DNA of 64,000 nt, taken from Mesorhizobium wenxiniae. Lineage in GTDB: Bacteria > Pseudomonadota > Alphaproteobacteria > Rhizobiales > Rhizobiaceae. Shown in pieces: positions 46,019 through 55,810 of the stretch; positions within the stretch are counted from its first letter, which is position 1; every line of letters starts with the position of its first letter. The DNA is taken from NCBI RefSeq assembly GCF_002284535.1, contig NZ_NPKH01000016.1, positions 1 to 64,000 on the forward strand. The letters run 5' to 3'. The notes beneath the pieces were generated by a model that saw only the letters and a program-made list of their open reading frames with translations, made no database searches and had not been told where the DNA came from. The translations under genes and the position numbers were made by a program.

Positions 46019-47083
46019 TCAGCCCGCCTTTGCCATCTGCATCAGTGTAACGCGTTGTTGCAGCCGGCGCTGCGCCTGGTCGACGACGACGGCGACGATG
46101 ATGACGAGGCCCTTGATCACCATCTGCCAGAACGAGCTCACCCCCATCATCACCAGCCCGTCGGAGAGAATGCCGATGACGAAGGCGCCGACGATGGTGC
46201 CGCCGATCGTGCCGCGGCCACCCGACATCGAGGTGCCGCCGAGCACCGCCGCGGCGATGGCGTTGAGCTCGAAACTTTCGCCGGTCGCCGGATGCGAGGC
46301 CATCAGTTCGGACGAGATGATCAGGCCGACGATCGCCGCACAGAAACCGGAGAACATGTAGACGAACATCTTCACCATGTTGACCCGGACGCCCGAAATC
46401 CGCGCCGCCCGTTCGTTGCCGCCGACGGCGAAGATGTGGCGGCCGAGCGGGGTGTATTTGGCGAGATAGGCGGCCCCAAGTGCTACGACGACAAGAATCC
46501 ATATCGAGACCGGCAGGCCGAACAGCCGACCAGCGCCGAGGAAGCCGAAGCCTGTCGTGCCCAGATCGGGTTTACCAACGAGGTTCGGAAAAGTGCGGCC
46601 ATCGGACGACAGCAGCGCCAGGCCGCGCGCGACATAGAGCACGCCGAGCGTGGCGATGAACGGCGCGACATTCAGCCTGGTGATCAGCAATCCATTGACG
46701 GCCCCGATCAGAATGCCGACCGCCAGCGTGATCAGCGCGATCTCGAAGACATTGAAATAGATCGTGTAGCCGACCTGCAGGTCGATGCCGTTGAGCACGA
46801 GATAGCCGGCCACCATGCCGCACAGGCCGACGATCGAGCCGACCGACAGATCGATGCCTCCGGTGATGATGACGAAGGTCATGCCCATGGCCAGGAACGC
46901 GTTCAGCGCCACGTGCTTGGACATCAGGATCAGGTTGGCGGCCGACAGGAAATTCGGTGCTGCGATCGAGAAGAAGATCAGGACGGCGATCAGCGCGATG
47001 AACGTCCTCGCCTTCATCAGCGTCAGCAGCACGGAGCCGTTCGAGGCGGAGGCAACGGAGGCCTTGGCGGGGATGTCAGTCAT
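46019..47083 (-). CDS. Ribose-type ABC transporter permease (apiose importer)
   Basis: A 354-residue RbsC-family permease with about 8-10 hydrophobic helices. VALNAFLAMGMTFVIITGGI and LSVGSIVGLCGMVAGYLVL form the family's GGIDLSVGS signature. RLNVAPFIATLGVLYVARGLA, TPLGRHIFAVGGNERAARIS and FELNAIAAAVLGGTSMSGGR are further conserved blocks. It overlaps the ATPase gene end by 8 bp. The transporter cluster runs directly into apsD, so D-apiose is the likely cargo. The start at 47083 avoids a non-family extension. Confidence 0.87.
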   Translation of the reverse strand: MTDIPAKASVASASNGSVLLTLMKARTFIALIAVLIFFSIAAPNFLSAANLILMSKHVALNAFLAMGMTFVIITGGIDLSVGSIVGLCGMVAGYLVLNGIDLQVGYTIYFNVFEIALITLAVGILIGAVNGLLITRLNVAPFIATLGVLYVARGLALLSSDGRTFPNLVGKPDLGTTGFGFLGAGRLFGLPVSIWILVVVALGAAYLAKYTPLGRHIFAVGGNERAARISGVRVNMVKMFVYMFSGFCAAIVGLIISSELMASHPATGESFELNAIAAAVLGGTSMSGGRGTIGGTIVGAFVIGILSDGLVMMGVSSFWQMVIKGLVIIVAVVVDQAQRRLQQRVTLMQMAKAG

Positions 47084-48626
47084 AGGCGGGCTCTCCGTGC
47101 GGGATCGGTCCGTGGCCAAGCGCCGATGCGGCGACGAGTGCCGCCTCGGTCGCGTCGCCGCGATCGAACATGCCGGTCAGTTTTCCATTGCTCATCACCG
47201 CGATCCGGTCGGACAGTGCCATCACCTCGTCGAGATCGGAGGTGGCGAAAAGTATGCCCAGTCCGTCGCGGGACAGTTTGCGCATGGTGCGGAAGACATC
47301 GGCCTTGGCGCCGACATCTATGCCGCGGCTCGGTTCGTCCATCAGCAGCACCTTCGGTCCGGTGAGCAGCGCCTTGCCGATCACCACCTTCTGCTGGTTG
47401 CCGCCGGACAGCGACGAGACCTCTTGCGCCGGATTGGCGACCTTGATCGCCAGCTCCCGCACCATCTGCGTCACCGCCTGGTTTTCCTTGGCGCCGCTGA
47501 TATGGAACAGGCGCACAAACCGCGACAGGCTGGCCAGCGTCAGGTTGCTGGCGACGGAGAGGATCGACACCAGCCCTTCGCGCTGGCGGTCCTCGGGGAT
47601 CAGCGCCAGCCCGCGCCGGATCCGCCGCGTCGTGTCGCGCTCTCTGATCTTTTTGCCGGCGATGAAGATCGTTCCGGTGGCATGGCCATGGCGTCCCATG
47701 ATGCAGTCGAACAGCTCGCTGCGTCCGGCACCCATCAGGCCATAGATCCCAAGGATCTCGCCGGCGCGCAGCGACAGCGAGACATGATCGACCGCAAGCC
47801 CGCCAGTCACGCGCGGCAGGCAGATGTCCTCGGCGCGAAAGATCTCTTCGCCAGGAATATGGCCGTCGGCTTTGGCGAAGTCCTTGGCGTCCGAGCCGAT
47901 CATCTGCCGCACGATCCATTGCGTGTCGACGTTTTTCATCTTCTCTTGGCCGGTGATCCGCCCATCGCGCAGCACGGTGATGTAGTCGCCGATACGGATC
48001 AGCTCTTCGAGCCGGTGCGAGATGTAGACGATCGCCACGCCGCGCGCCTTGAGGTCGGCAATGACCTTGAACAGGATCTCGACTTCTGCCGCACTCAGCG
48101 CCGAGGTCGGTTCGTCCATGATCAGGATGCGCGCATCGAGCGAAACCGCCTTGGCGATCTCGACCAGCTGCTGCTGGCCGATGCGCAAATCCTCGACCAG
48201 CATGTCCGGCCGGATGCCGGCTTCCAGACGCTCCAGGAATTCGGCCGCGCGGCGGTCCTGTTCTCTGCTGTCGATCTTGCGGAACCGGTTGGTGATCTCG
48301 CGCGTGGCGAAAATGTTTTCGGCGACGGTCAGGTTGCCGAACAGGTTCAGCTCCTGAAACACCATGCCGATGCCGCGATTCACCGCGTCGCCGGACGACG
48401 AGAAGGAAACCTCCTCGCCCTCCAGGAGTATGCGGCCGACCGTCGGTTGTTCGACGCCGGCGATGATCTTCATCAGCGTCGATTTGCCGGCGCCATTCTC
48501 GCCGACGAGCACATTGACCGCGCCCTTGCGCACCTCGAAATTCGCGCGCTTGACCGCGACGGTGCCCGAATAGACCTTGGAGACGTCTTCCAGCTTCAAT
48601 ATAACGTCATGATCGGCGGCAGTCAT
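47076..48626 (-). CDS. Ribose-type ABC transporter ATPase, duplicated domains (apiose importer)
   Basis: A 516-residue RbsA-type ATPase with two fused nucleotide-binding domains. The first has Walker A VGENGAGKST (residues about 42-50), RIGQQQLVEIAKAVSLDARI and Walker B ILIMDEPTSALS. The second has a degenerate Walker A, IYGLMGAGRSELFDCIM, with Arg for Lys, a canonical signature SSLSGGNQQKVVIGKAL and LLMDEPSRGIDVGAK. This asymmetry is normal for the RbsA family. It starts with an ATGA overlap on the DUF2291 stop, and its end overlaps the permease start by 8 bp. Confidence 0.9.
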   Translation of the reverse strand: MTAADHDVILKLEDVSKVYSGTVAVKRANFEVRKGAVNVLVGENGAGKSTLMKIIAGVEQPTVGRILLEGEEVSFSSSGDAVNRGIGMVFQELNLFGNLTVAENIFATREITNRFRKIDSREQDRRAAEFLERLEAGIRPDMLVEDLRIGQQQLVEIAKAVSLDARILIMDEPTSALSAAEVEILFKVIADLKARGVAIVYISHRLEELIRIGDYITVLRDGRITGQEKMKNVDTQWIVRQMIGSDAKDFAKADGHIPGEEIFRAEDICLPRVTGGLAVDHVSLSLRAGEILGIYGLMGAGRSELFDCIMGRHGHATGTIFIAGKKIRERDTTRRIRRGLALIPEDRQREGLVSILSVASNLTLASLSRFVRLFHISGAKENQAVTQMVRELAIKVANPAQEVSSLSGGNQQKVVIGKALLTGPKVLLMDEPSRGIDVGAKADVFRTMRKLSRDGLGILFATSDLDEVMALSDRIAVMSNGKLTGMFDRGDATEAALVAASALGHGPIPHGEPAYD

Positions 48627-49282
48627 GGCTTTGGCCCGATCTCTGCCTCCGCCGGCGTCACCAGCGGCAGGTCTTGACCGCTGCCCATGACATAGGCACC
48701 GACAATCTTGACGCTCCGGCCCTCCAGCGCGTCGCGCGGCAGCTTGGAAAGCACTGTCTTGTCGGCGTAGATGTTGAACGCCTTGCCGAACTGGGCGAAG
48801 TCGATCTGGTTGGTGAAATCGTTGAACTGGATGAAGTCGAGACTGTCGCGCAGCGCGGTGCCACGCATTGCGGGTCCGATCTGCACCCGCGCATCCGCCT
48901 TGCCGTCGCCGTCGGCATCGACATCCATGGTTGCCGCGCGTGACTGTGTATTCGCCGCAACAATCTTGCCTTCGAGGCGAATCGAGAAGGTCCATGGCGA
49001 ATTCGCCTGCTTCTTCGGATTGCCATACTTGGCGCCGGCAGCCGCTGGATCGGCTTTCGCCAGCGCGTGAACCTCGGGAAATGGCCCGGCCTTCTGCTGG
49101 AGATAGGGCACCGCCTTGGCAGCCCAGATATCGCCGACCATCTTGTCCGCATTGAAGGCCGGAGGTTTGCCGCCGTTTTCCGCTGACGGTGTCGGCAGGA
49201 TCTTGCAGCCGGTCAGGCTGACGCCGACGGTCACGGCAATGAGCGGCGCGGCGAGGATCGAACATGTCGGCTTGTTCGGCAT
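48623..49282 (-). CDS. DUF2291-type lipoprotein of the apiose ABC operon
   Basis: A 219-residue predicted lipoprotein. The N-terminal hydrophobic stretch SILAAPLIAVTVGVSLTGCK ends in a lipobox LTGC, so Cys at about residue 26 should be acylated. The body is soluble with a repeated alpha/beta look: NADKMVGDIWAAKAVPYLQQ, FNDFTNQIDFAQFGKAFN and SVKIVGAYVMGSG. DUF2291 proteins occur in some ribose-type ABC operons and have no assigned function. It sits between the binding protein and the ATPase, just after a strong hairpin. A periplasmic accessory role in uptake is an inference. Confidence 0.75.
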   Translation of the reverse strand: MPNKPTCSILAAPLIAVTVGVSLTGCKILPTPSAENGGKPPAFNADKMVGDIWAAKAVPYLQQKAGPFPEVHALAKADPAAAGAKYGNPKKQANSPWTFSIRLEGKIVAANTQSRAATMDVDADGDGKADARVQIGPAMRGTALRDSLDFIQFNDFTNQIDFAQFGKAFNIYADKTVLSKLPRDALEGRSVKIVGAYVMGSGQDLPLVTPAEAEIGPKP

Positions 49283-49309
49283 GGCGGTCAGGGCACCCAG
49301 TAAATGGAA

Positions 49310-49340
49310 GCAAGGGACGAGCCGGAGGCTCGTCCCTTGC
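49310..49340 (-). terminator. Strong intra-operon hairpin after the binding-protein gene
   Basis: GCAAGGGACGAGCC-GGA-GGCTCGTCCCTTGC is a perfect 14-bp stem with a three-base loop, 18 bp after the binding-protein stop (49359) and 27 bp before the lipoprotein gene in the direction of transcription. There is no T-run, so it is more likely an mRNA-stability or partial-termination element that raises binding-protein output over the membrane components. Confidence 0.7.
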
Positions 49341-49358
49341 GATTGATGTTACGCCGGC

Positions 49359-50390
<1,032 letters not shown>

Positions 50391-50525
50391 TCAGTTTCAA
50401 AACCGTTTGCCGGCTCCCTCTGAACGGATCGTCGCGCCCCCAGTCCCCGGCCTCCTCCGCTCGCCCAAGCCTCGAATTCCCTGGCGAGGCCTGGGTTGGT
50501 CCGAGCTTACGAACAGCTAAGCCAA

Positions 50526-50540
50526 CTGGTATGATGAGTC
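50526..50540. promoter_or_regulatory. Candidate GntR operator upstream of the apiose transporter operon
   Basis: CTGGTATGATGAGTC at 50526-50540 matches CTGGTATAATGAGTA at 42319 in 13 of 15 positions. It lies just beyond the apnO stop codon and upstream of the binding-protein gene. The rest of the 50301-50525 gap has no gene-like content. Confidence 0.45.
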
Positions 50541-50570
50541 AATCACTAATTCAGGTGATATGTACCTGCC

Positions 50571-51398
50571 TCAGGTGATGCGCTGAATGCTCGCTGCAAT
50601 CTCTTCCGGCTCGAAGACCCGCTTCCAATCGTCACGCATCAAGACCGGCTTGCCGAACTCGATGGCCTTGTTGCAGGCATCGGAGAACACGCCCTTGGTC
50701 TCGCCGAAGATGACGGCGCCGAGCACGTTCATGTGGCCAAGCAGGAAGTCGAGTGCGGCCTGCTGGTCGACCCCGCGCGCGACGACCTCGTCGACCGCTT
50801 CCTTCATCACGACCAACAACGAGGCGCAGACAGTCTCAGAAAGGCCGGGTTCGAGCAGCGCCATTTGGTCGACCGTGACGCGATGCGACCGCATGACCGG
50901 GGCCCAGATGATCTTGGCGATCGCTTCGCCCTTGGCGAAATCTTCCTCCGGTCCCTGTATCAGCGCGCTGACCATATGCTGCTTGGCCTTGACGCCGCCG
51001 AAATAGTCCTTCTTGGCCGCCATATCGGTCTCGTCGTTGAAGATCGGCGGATGGCAGGGATGGGTGACGAAATAGGTCAGGTCCGGCCGCTTGGGCAAAT
51101 GGCCGGCGAAAGGTGCTGCGGCGTCCAGCACGACGACCATGGTGCCGGCAGCAAGCTTGCCCTCGATGCTGGCCGCCACCTTGCCGATATGGGTGTCGGG
51201 AACCGCCAGGATGACCACCTCGGCGCCATCGAGGGCTTCGTCGGCGCTGACCGCGTTGATGCCCAACCCCGTCTTTAGCCGCTCGCGGCCGACGTCGCTG
51301 ACCTCGACATGGCGTATCGTGTAGTGAGAGCCGCGAAAATTGGTCGACAGGCGGTAACCCATTTTGCCGCCGGCACCAAACAGCGCTATCGTTGTCAT
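50571..51398 (-). CDS. apnO: Rossmann oxidoreductase, probably D-apionate oxidoisomerase
   Basis: A 275-residue protein with a dinucleotide-binding N-terminus (IALFGAGGKMGYRLSTNF) and a helical C-terminal domain of the phosphogluconate-dehydrogenase/ketol-acid-reductoisomerase type. VVILAVPDTHIGKVAASIEG, FVTHPCHPPIFNDETDMAAK and HRVTVDQMALLEPGLSETV are conserved-looking blocks. In the D-apiose pathway ApnO oxidises and rearranges D-apionate to 3-oxo-isoapionate, which needs exactly this fold. It is transcribed separately from the transporter, with its own CTGGTATAAT motif 55 bp upstream. Identification rests on fold and neighbours. Confidence 0.75.
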   Translation of the reverse strand: MTTIALFGAGGKMGYRLSTNFRGSHYTIRHVEVSDVGRERLKTGLGINAVSADEALDGAEVVILAVPDTHIGKVAASIEGKLAAGTMVVVLDAAAPFAGHLPKRPDLTYFVTHPCHPPIFNDETDMAAKKDYFGGVKAKQHMVSALIQGPEEDFAKGEAIAKIIWAPVMRSHRVTVDQMALLEPGLSETVCASLLVVMKEAVDEVVARGVDQQAALDFLLGHMNVLGAVIFGETKGVFSDACNKAIEFGKPVLMRDDWKRVFEPEEIAASIQRIT

Positions 51399-51751
51399 CT
51401 AGCCGTTACTCCTGATCTCGAACGATGGCCCGGCCGATCGTCATCTAATCTACTGGTATAATCACACTACCACGGCTTGGCAACTGGATAGGAATCGGAT
51501 GCGGCCCGCTCCGTCAGTGTCGTAGGTTGTTAGCATCGCCCACCGCATCGACGGACGATCGCGTCGCTTTAACTTGTCCGCGTGCCGGCGAGGCGAGCAC
51601 CAGGATGTCACGCAGAATCGGCCGTCACCAAAATGCCGGCTGTCAGAGACGAGCTACTCTGGATGAGCGCAAGCCGCGCCCTTGCTGCGGATGGGGCAAT
51701 CAACGGCTGGACTCTCGGTTATCCGCTGATACCGTCAATGAAGCCGGATCA
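51399..51751. other. 353-bp intergenic region
   Basis: This gap lies between the apnO start and the mtnA stop. The 51399-51475 part should be the apnO promoter and holds a GntR-like motif. From 51476 to 51751 I see no gene, RNA or clear hairpin; open frames here have no family features. Confidence 0.5.
51453..51471. promoter_or_regulatory. Candidate GntR operator upstream of apnO
   Basis: CTGGTATAAT at 51453-51462 repeats the core found at 42319 and 50526. Here it also forms an inverted repeat, TGGTA-N9-TACCA (51454-51472 by position), which resembles a spaced GntR site. It ends about 55 bp before the apnO start codon. Confidence 0.45.
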
Positions 51752-52843
51752 TCAGCGTCCGGGAAACATCGCCTTCAAGCCTTCGCGCGAGGCCCTGGCG
51801 ACGCCGCGCTCCGTGATCAATCCGGTGACCAGCCGCGCCGGCGTCACGTCGAAGGCCGGGTTTGCCGCGGGCGTCGTATCCGGCGAGATGCGGACCTGCG
51901 CAATCTCGCCATTCGCGGTCTTGCCCCAGACCAGCGAGACCTCGTCGCTGGAGCGCTGTTCGATCGGGATTTCGGCCAGCCCGTCACCCACCGTCCAGTC
52001 GATGGTTGGCGACGGCAGCGCGACGTAGAACGGCACGTCGTTGTCGGCCGCGGCCAGCGCTTTCAAATAGGTGCCGATCTTGTTGCAGACATCGCCGTCG
52101 GCGGTGGTGCGGTCGGTGCCAACGATAACCATGTCGATCTGGCCGCGCTGCATCAGATGGCCGCCGGCATTGTCGACGATCAGCGTATGCGGCACGCCAT
52201 GGCCGGCCATCTCCCATGCGGTCAGCTGAGCGCCCTGGTTGCGCGGGCGTGTTTCGTCGACATAGACGTGAACGGGAATGCCCGCCTCCGTTGCCAAATA
52301 GATCGGCGCCGTGGCGGTGCCGTAGTCGACGGTGGCGAGCCAGCCGGCATTGCAATGGGTCAGGATGTTGACCGGCTCTCCCGGCCGCTTGCGCACCGCG
52401 ATTTCCTTGATGATTTCAAGTCCATTAACGCCGATGGCTCGGTTGAGGCCGACATCCTCGTCGGCGATTTCTCCGGCGCGCCGGTAAGCAGCCTCGGCGC
52501 GTTGTCCAGATGGAAGCGGCCGCAGGAAACCTCGCATCTCATCGAGCGCCCAACGCAGATTGATCGCGGTCGGGCGCGTTTCGTGCAAGACCTCCCAGAT
52601 GCCGTCGAGTGCTGCATCGGATGGATCGTCGGCCATCTGCATGGCGACGCCATAAGCGGCGGTGACGCCGATCAGTGGCGCGCCGCGTACCCACATGTCG
52701 CGGATCGCCGTCGCGATGCCGGCAACCGTGCCGACTTTTTCCACGCGGAAATCATGCGGCAGCCAGCGCTGGTCGATGATGTCCACCGAACGGCCGTCGT
52801 CGCTCAGCCAGATGGTCCGGTAGTGACGGTCGCCGACGTTCAA
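51752..52843 (-). CDS. mtnA: S-methyl-5-thioribose-1-phosphate isomerase
   Basis: A 363-residue MtnA, which isomerises methylthioribose 1-phosphate to methylthioribulose 1-phosphate; the same fold is related to eIF2[18 protein letters not shown] and [20 protein letters not shown] are the start blocks. [19 protein letters not shown] carries the catalytic Cys, and [20 protein letters not shown] the catalytic Asp. [20 protein letters not shown] and [18 protein letters not shown] close the family match. It appears to start at TTG (52841-52843), overlapping the mtnK stop as TTGA, so it is translationally coupled to mtnK. MtnB, MtnC or MtnD are not in the window. Confidence 0.93.
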   Translation of the reverse strand: MNVGDRHYRTIWLSDDGRSVDIIDQRWLPHDFRVEKVGTVAGIATAIRDMWVRGAPLIGVTAAYGVAMQMADDPSDAALDGIWEVLHETRPTAINLRWALDEMRGFLRPLPSGQRAEAAYRRAGEIADEDVGLNRAIGVNGLEIIKEIAVRKRPGEPVNILTHCNAGWLATVDYGTATAPIYLATEAGIPVHVYVDETRPRNQGAQLTAWEMAGHGVPHTLIVDNAGGHLMQRGQIDMVIVGTDRTTADGDVCNKIGTYLKALAAADNDVPFYVALPSPTIDWTVGDGLAEIPIEQRSSDEVSLVWGKTANGEIAQVRISPDTTPAANPAFDVTPARLVTGLITERGVARASREGLKAMFPGR

Positions 52844-54111
52844 ATTCTGTTCTCCTGTTCGATCAGCGCGGCCAATGTGTTGACCTCGTCGATGCTGTGA
52901 ATCTGGCGCCGGTTGACGGCGATGTGACGGCCGAATTTCAGTGCCTTCGCCTCACATGTGGCGCGCAGATCCTCGTCGGCAATGGTCTCGAAATCGGCGT
53001 TGTGCGCCAGGCCCAGAATACGCCGGTGCACCTCGACGCCGGCAAAGCCCAGCATGTCGGTCCAAATCGAATGCAGCATGTGGTCGAGCGCCTGTTCGGC
53101 GCCAAGCCTGTCGCCCTGATCCTCGAACAGGCTCTTCTGGTAAAGCATGCCGGTGCGCTCGGTTCGCCACAGATGCGAAAACTCGGTGCGGAATACCGAC
53201 CATGTCTCGACCGTCACATCGAGCAAATAGCCGCGCATGGCGTCGCGCTTTTCCTTCTGTTCGTGACCGCGCTGCGAAAAGAACGCCATCCAGAAATTGG
53301 CGAGCAGCATGCCGACATCGAAGGCCATCGGCCCGTAGAAGGCGAATTCGGGGTCGATCATCCGCGTTTCTGAGTCGGTGACCATGATCGAGCCGGAATG
53401 CAGGTCGCCGTGCAGCAGCGTTTCTGCATTGGCCGCAAAAAGATGCTTCAGCCGCTGCGCCTCGACCTTGAGATCGCGGTCCGCGCGCAATTCTGCGACG
53501 ATGCCGTCGAGCTGCGGGCTCGTATGCCGGTTCATCTTGGCGTCGAAATAGGGATCGGAGAACACCAGATTCTCGGTGATATCGCAGAGCTCGACGTTGT
53601 CGGCGAACAGCGCCAGATCCGCCTTGCGATCTTTGGTCACCATGCTGAGGTCGGAGCCGCGAAACAACGTGCGGGCCATGAACAAGCCGATATCCCTGGC
53701 GATGTTCGGCAACTGGCGGCCCTCGATCAGCGCCCGCCGCAAGATGATGTGCGGCGACAGATATTCCATGATGATCAGCGCCTGGACTTCGTCGAAATGA
53801 TAGATGGCCGGCACCGAACCGGGCGCTCTCGCTTCCTGCCGCGTCAGCGCGTGATACTCGAAAAAGGAGCGCTTCAATGGCAGCGGCCAGCTGTCGCCGA
53901 CCAGGCGAACATAGGGCAGGGCCTGCTTGACGACGGCAGCACCCGTGGCGCCCTCGACGATGAAGACCAGGTTCAGATTGCCGTCGCCGACCTCGCGGAC
54001 CTTCCAGCGGGCCGTGTCCTTGCCGATATGCGAACACAGCGCCTCGTTGGCGCCAAGGCGTGCCGCCAATGTCTTGACCGACAGTGCTTCGAACGGCGAT
54101 TTCCCAGTCAT
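52840..54111 (-). CDS. mtnK: 5-methylthioribose kinase
   Basis: A 423-residue MtnK of the protein-kinase-like fold. [20 protein letters not shown] is the nucleotide loop, [20 protein letters not shown] the Lys region, [19 protein letters not shown] the catalytic HGDLH loop, and [20 protein letters not shown] the metal-binding DPE motif. It phosphorylates 5-methylthioribose, and in some bacteria 5-deoxyribose, for MtnA. I start at the ATG at 54109-54111, preceded by GGGAGG at 6 bp; a GTG at 54117 has no usable ribosome site. It is divergent from an ABC importer across a region with a perfect 12-bp inverted repeat. Confidence 0.93.
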   Translation of the reverse strand: MTGKSPFEALSVKTLAARLGANEALCSHIGKDTARWKVREVGDGNLNLVFIVEGATGAAVVKQALPYVRLVGDSWPLPLKRSFFEYHALTRQEARAPGSVPAIYHFDEVQALIIMEYLSPHIILRRALIEGRQLPNIARDIGLFMARTLFRGSDLSMVTKDRKADLALFADNVELCDITENLVFSDPYFDAKMNRHTSPQLDGIVAELRADRDLKVEAQRLKHLFAANAETLLHGDLHSGSIMVTDSETRMIDPEFAFYGPMAFDVGMLLANFWMAFFSQRGHEQKEKRDAMRGYLLDVTVETWSVFRTEFSHLWRTERTGMLYQKSLFEDQGDRLGAEQALDHMLHSIWTDMLGFAGVEVHRRILGLAHNADFETIADEDLRATCEAKALKFGRHIAVNRRQIHSIDEVNTLAALIEQENRI

Positions 54112-54182
54112 CCTCACCCTCCCGCTTATGTGCTCCCATCATAATGGAGCCATGGCGGTCGGGCCAAGCTAGGAAGCTCTCT

Positions 54183-54211
54183 GGCAATTGTCAATCGTGT
54201 TGACAATTGCC
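54183..54211. promoter_or_regulatory. Perfect 12-bp inverted repeat between mtnK and the ABC operon
   Basis: GGCAATTGTCAA (54183-54194) and TTGACAATTGCC (54200-54211) are exact reverse complements around TCGTG. The site is midway between two divergent starts (mtnK at 54111, ABC ATPase at 54248). The right arm contains TTGACA, which could itself serve as a -35 box for the ABC operon. This is a high-quality operator candidate for one regulator controlling both sides, possibly the SorC protein at 60155-61120. Confidence 0.7.
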
Positions 54212-54247
54212 GGAGCAGCCCCTAGCGTCATGGTCAGGGAGGAACGA

Positions 54248-55774
54248 ATGGGCAATGATGCCGTGTTCCGCGTGCACGGCCTGAGGAAGTCCTTTGGCCA
54301 TATCGAGGTGCTTGGCGGCGTCTCGCTCGATTTGCATGCCGGTGAAGTGACCGTGCTGATGGGCGCCAACGGCGCCGGCAAATCCACCCTCGTCAAAATC
54401 GTCAGCGGCGTCTACGAGCGCGGCGGCGGCACGATGAGCCTTGCCGGCCACGACTTCGCGCCGGAGGATTTCGCGCCAAAAACGCCGGCCGAGGCGATCC
54501 GCGCCGGCGTCGTCACCGTTCATCAAAACATCAATGACGGTGTCGTCGCCGACCTCGACGTCGCCACCAATTTGACGCTCGACAGGCTGAGCGGCAGCGG
54601 CGCGCCGACCCTGTTCAATCCGGGCCGGGTGCGTCGCGAGGCAAAAGCGGTTGCCGACCGCATGGGGCTGGCCATCGACCTGAAGGCCCGGATCAGCGAT
54701 CTGTCTCTGGCCGACCGCCAGATGGTGGCGATTGCCCGCGCCATGGCGCATCAGCCGAAGGTCCTGATCCTCGATGAGCCGACCTCCTCTTTGTCCAGCG
54801 CCGAAGCCGACCGGCTGTTCGCGCTGGTCGACAGGCTGCGCGAGCAGGGCGTCGCGATCCTCTACATCTCGCACCGCATGTCCGACATCAGGCGGCTCGC
54901 CGACCGGATCGTCTCGATGCGAGACGGCGCCATCTCAGGTGTTTTCGACCGCAAGCCGCTCGATTATGAAGGCGCCGTCAACGCCATGCTCGGCCGCAAG
55001 ATCCACCTCGACCGGATCGTCGCCAGGAATTCGGCCAAGCCTATCCTGACGATCGACGGGTTGCGCATTGCAGAAGGCTCCATGCCGATCTCGCTGACGC
55101 TCGGCGACGGCGAAGTCGTTGCCATCACCGGCCTCGTCGGCGTCGGCAAGACCGCGCTCGCCGAGACGCTGTTTGGCGTCCGCAAGCCGCTCACCGGGAC
55201 CATGACGTTGAACGGAAAACCCTATGCTCCGGGTTCGACAGGCGAGGCGATCGCCGCCGGCGTGTTTCTCGTCGCCAAGGACCGGAGCGAAAACGGGATC
55301 GTCGGCGACTTCAACATCCAGGAAAATATCAGCCTGCCGTTCCACAGGCGGATGTCGCGTATGGGCGTTCTCAAGCGCCGCATCGAGCGCGCCACCGCCC
55401 GCCAGCAGATTCGGGAACTGGGCATCGTCTGCCGCTCGGAGAAGGACGAAATGTCAGCCCTTTCCGGCGGCAACCAGCAGAAGGTGATGGTCGCCCGCTG
55501 GATCTCGCAGGCGGCAAAGCTGTTCATTCTGGACGAGCCGTTTCAGGGCGTCGACATTTCGGCCAGGCGCGACATCGCGGCCAAGCTGCGGGCGAGCGCG
55601 AACGGCCGTGCGACGCTGCTGTTCGTCACTGAACTCGACGAGGCGCTGGAGACCGCCGACCGCATCCTGGTGATGTCGGAGCAGACAATCGTTGGCGAAC
55701 ACCGCAACGCCGACATCGACCTCGAGCGCTTGTTGGCCGAAGTGGCGGGCAGGCCCTTGCACAGCGCAGCGTGA
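54248..55774 (+). CDS. Ribose-type ABC transporter ATPase, duplicated domains (mtn-linked)
   Basis: A 508-residue RbsA-type double ATPase. The first domain has Walker A MGANGAGKSTLVKIVSG, a weak signature DLSLADRQMVAIARAMA and Walker B VLILDEPTSSLSSAEA. The second has an intact-looking Walker A, ITGLVGVGKTALAETLFG, the signature ALSGGNQQKVMVARW and LFILDEPFQGVDIS. Keeping Lys in the second Walker A while the first signature is degraded differs from the apiose ATPase in the same window. GGGAGGA precedes the ATG at 54248. It is first of a three-gene operon divergent from mtnK-mtnA, so a methylthioribose- or deoxyribose-type cargo is inferred. Confidence 0.88.
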   Translation: MGNDAVFRVHGLRKSFGHIEVLGGVSLDLHAGEVTVLMGANGAGKSTLVKIVSGVYERGGGTMSLAGHDFAPEDFAPKTPAEAIRAGVVTVHQNINDGVVADLDVATNLTLDRLSGSGAPTLFNPGRVRREAKAVADRMGLAIDLKARISDLSLADRQMVAIARAMAHQPKVLILDEPTSSLSSAEADRLFALVDRLREQGVAILYISHRMSDIRRLADRIVSMRDGAISGVFDRKPLDYEGAVNAMLGRKIHLDRIVARNSAKPILTIDGLRIAEGSMPISLTLGDGEVVAITGLVGVGKTALAETLFGVRKPLTGTMTLNGKPYAPGSTGEAIAAGVFLVAKDRSENGIVGDFNIQENISLPFHRRMSRMGVLKRRIERATARQQIRELGIVCRSEKDEMSALSGGNQQKVMVARWISQAAKLFILDEPFQGVDISARRDIAAKLRASANGRATLLFVTELDEALETADRILVMSEQTIVGEHRNADIDLERLLAEVAGRPLHSAA

Positions 55775-55810
55775 GGGCGGGCAGATAATGGGACGTGGAA
55801 TGGAGAGGAC

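Noticed and set aside
46815..48677. A 620-codon plus-strand open frame over the apiose permease and ATPase
   Set aside because: Antisense shadow; the opposite strand has complete ABC motifs.
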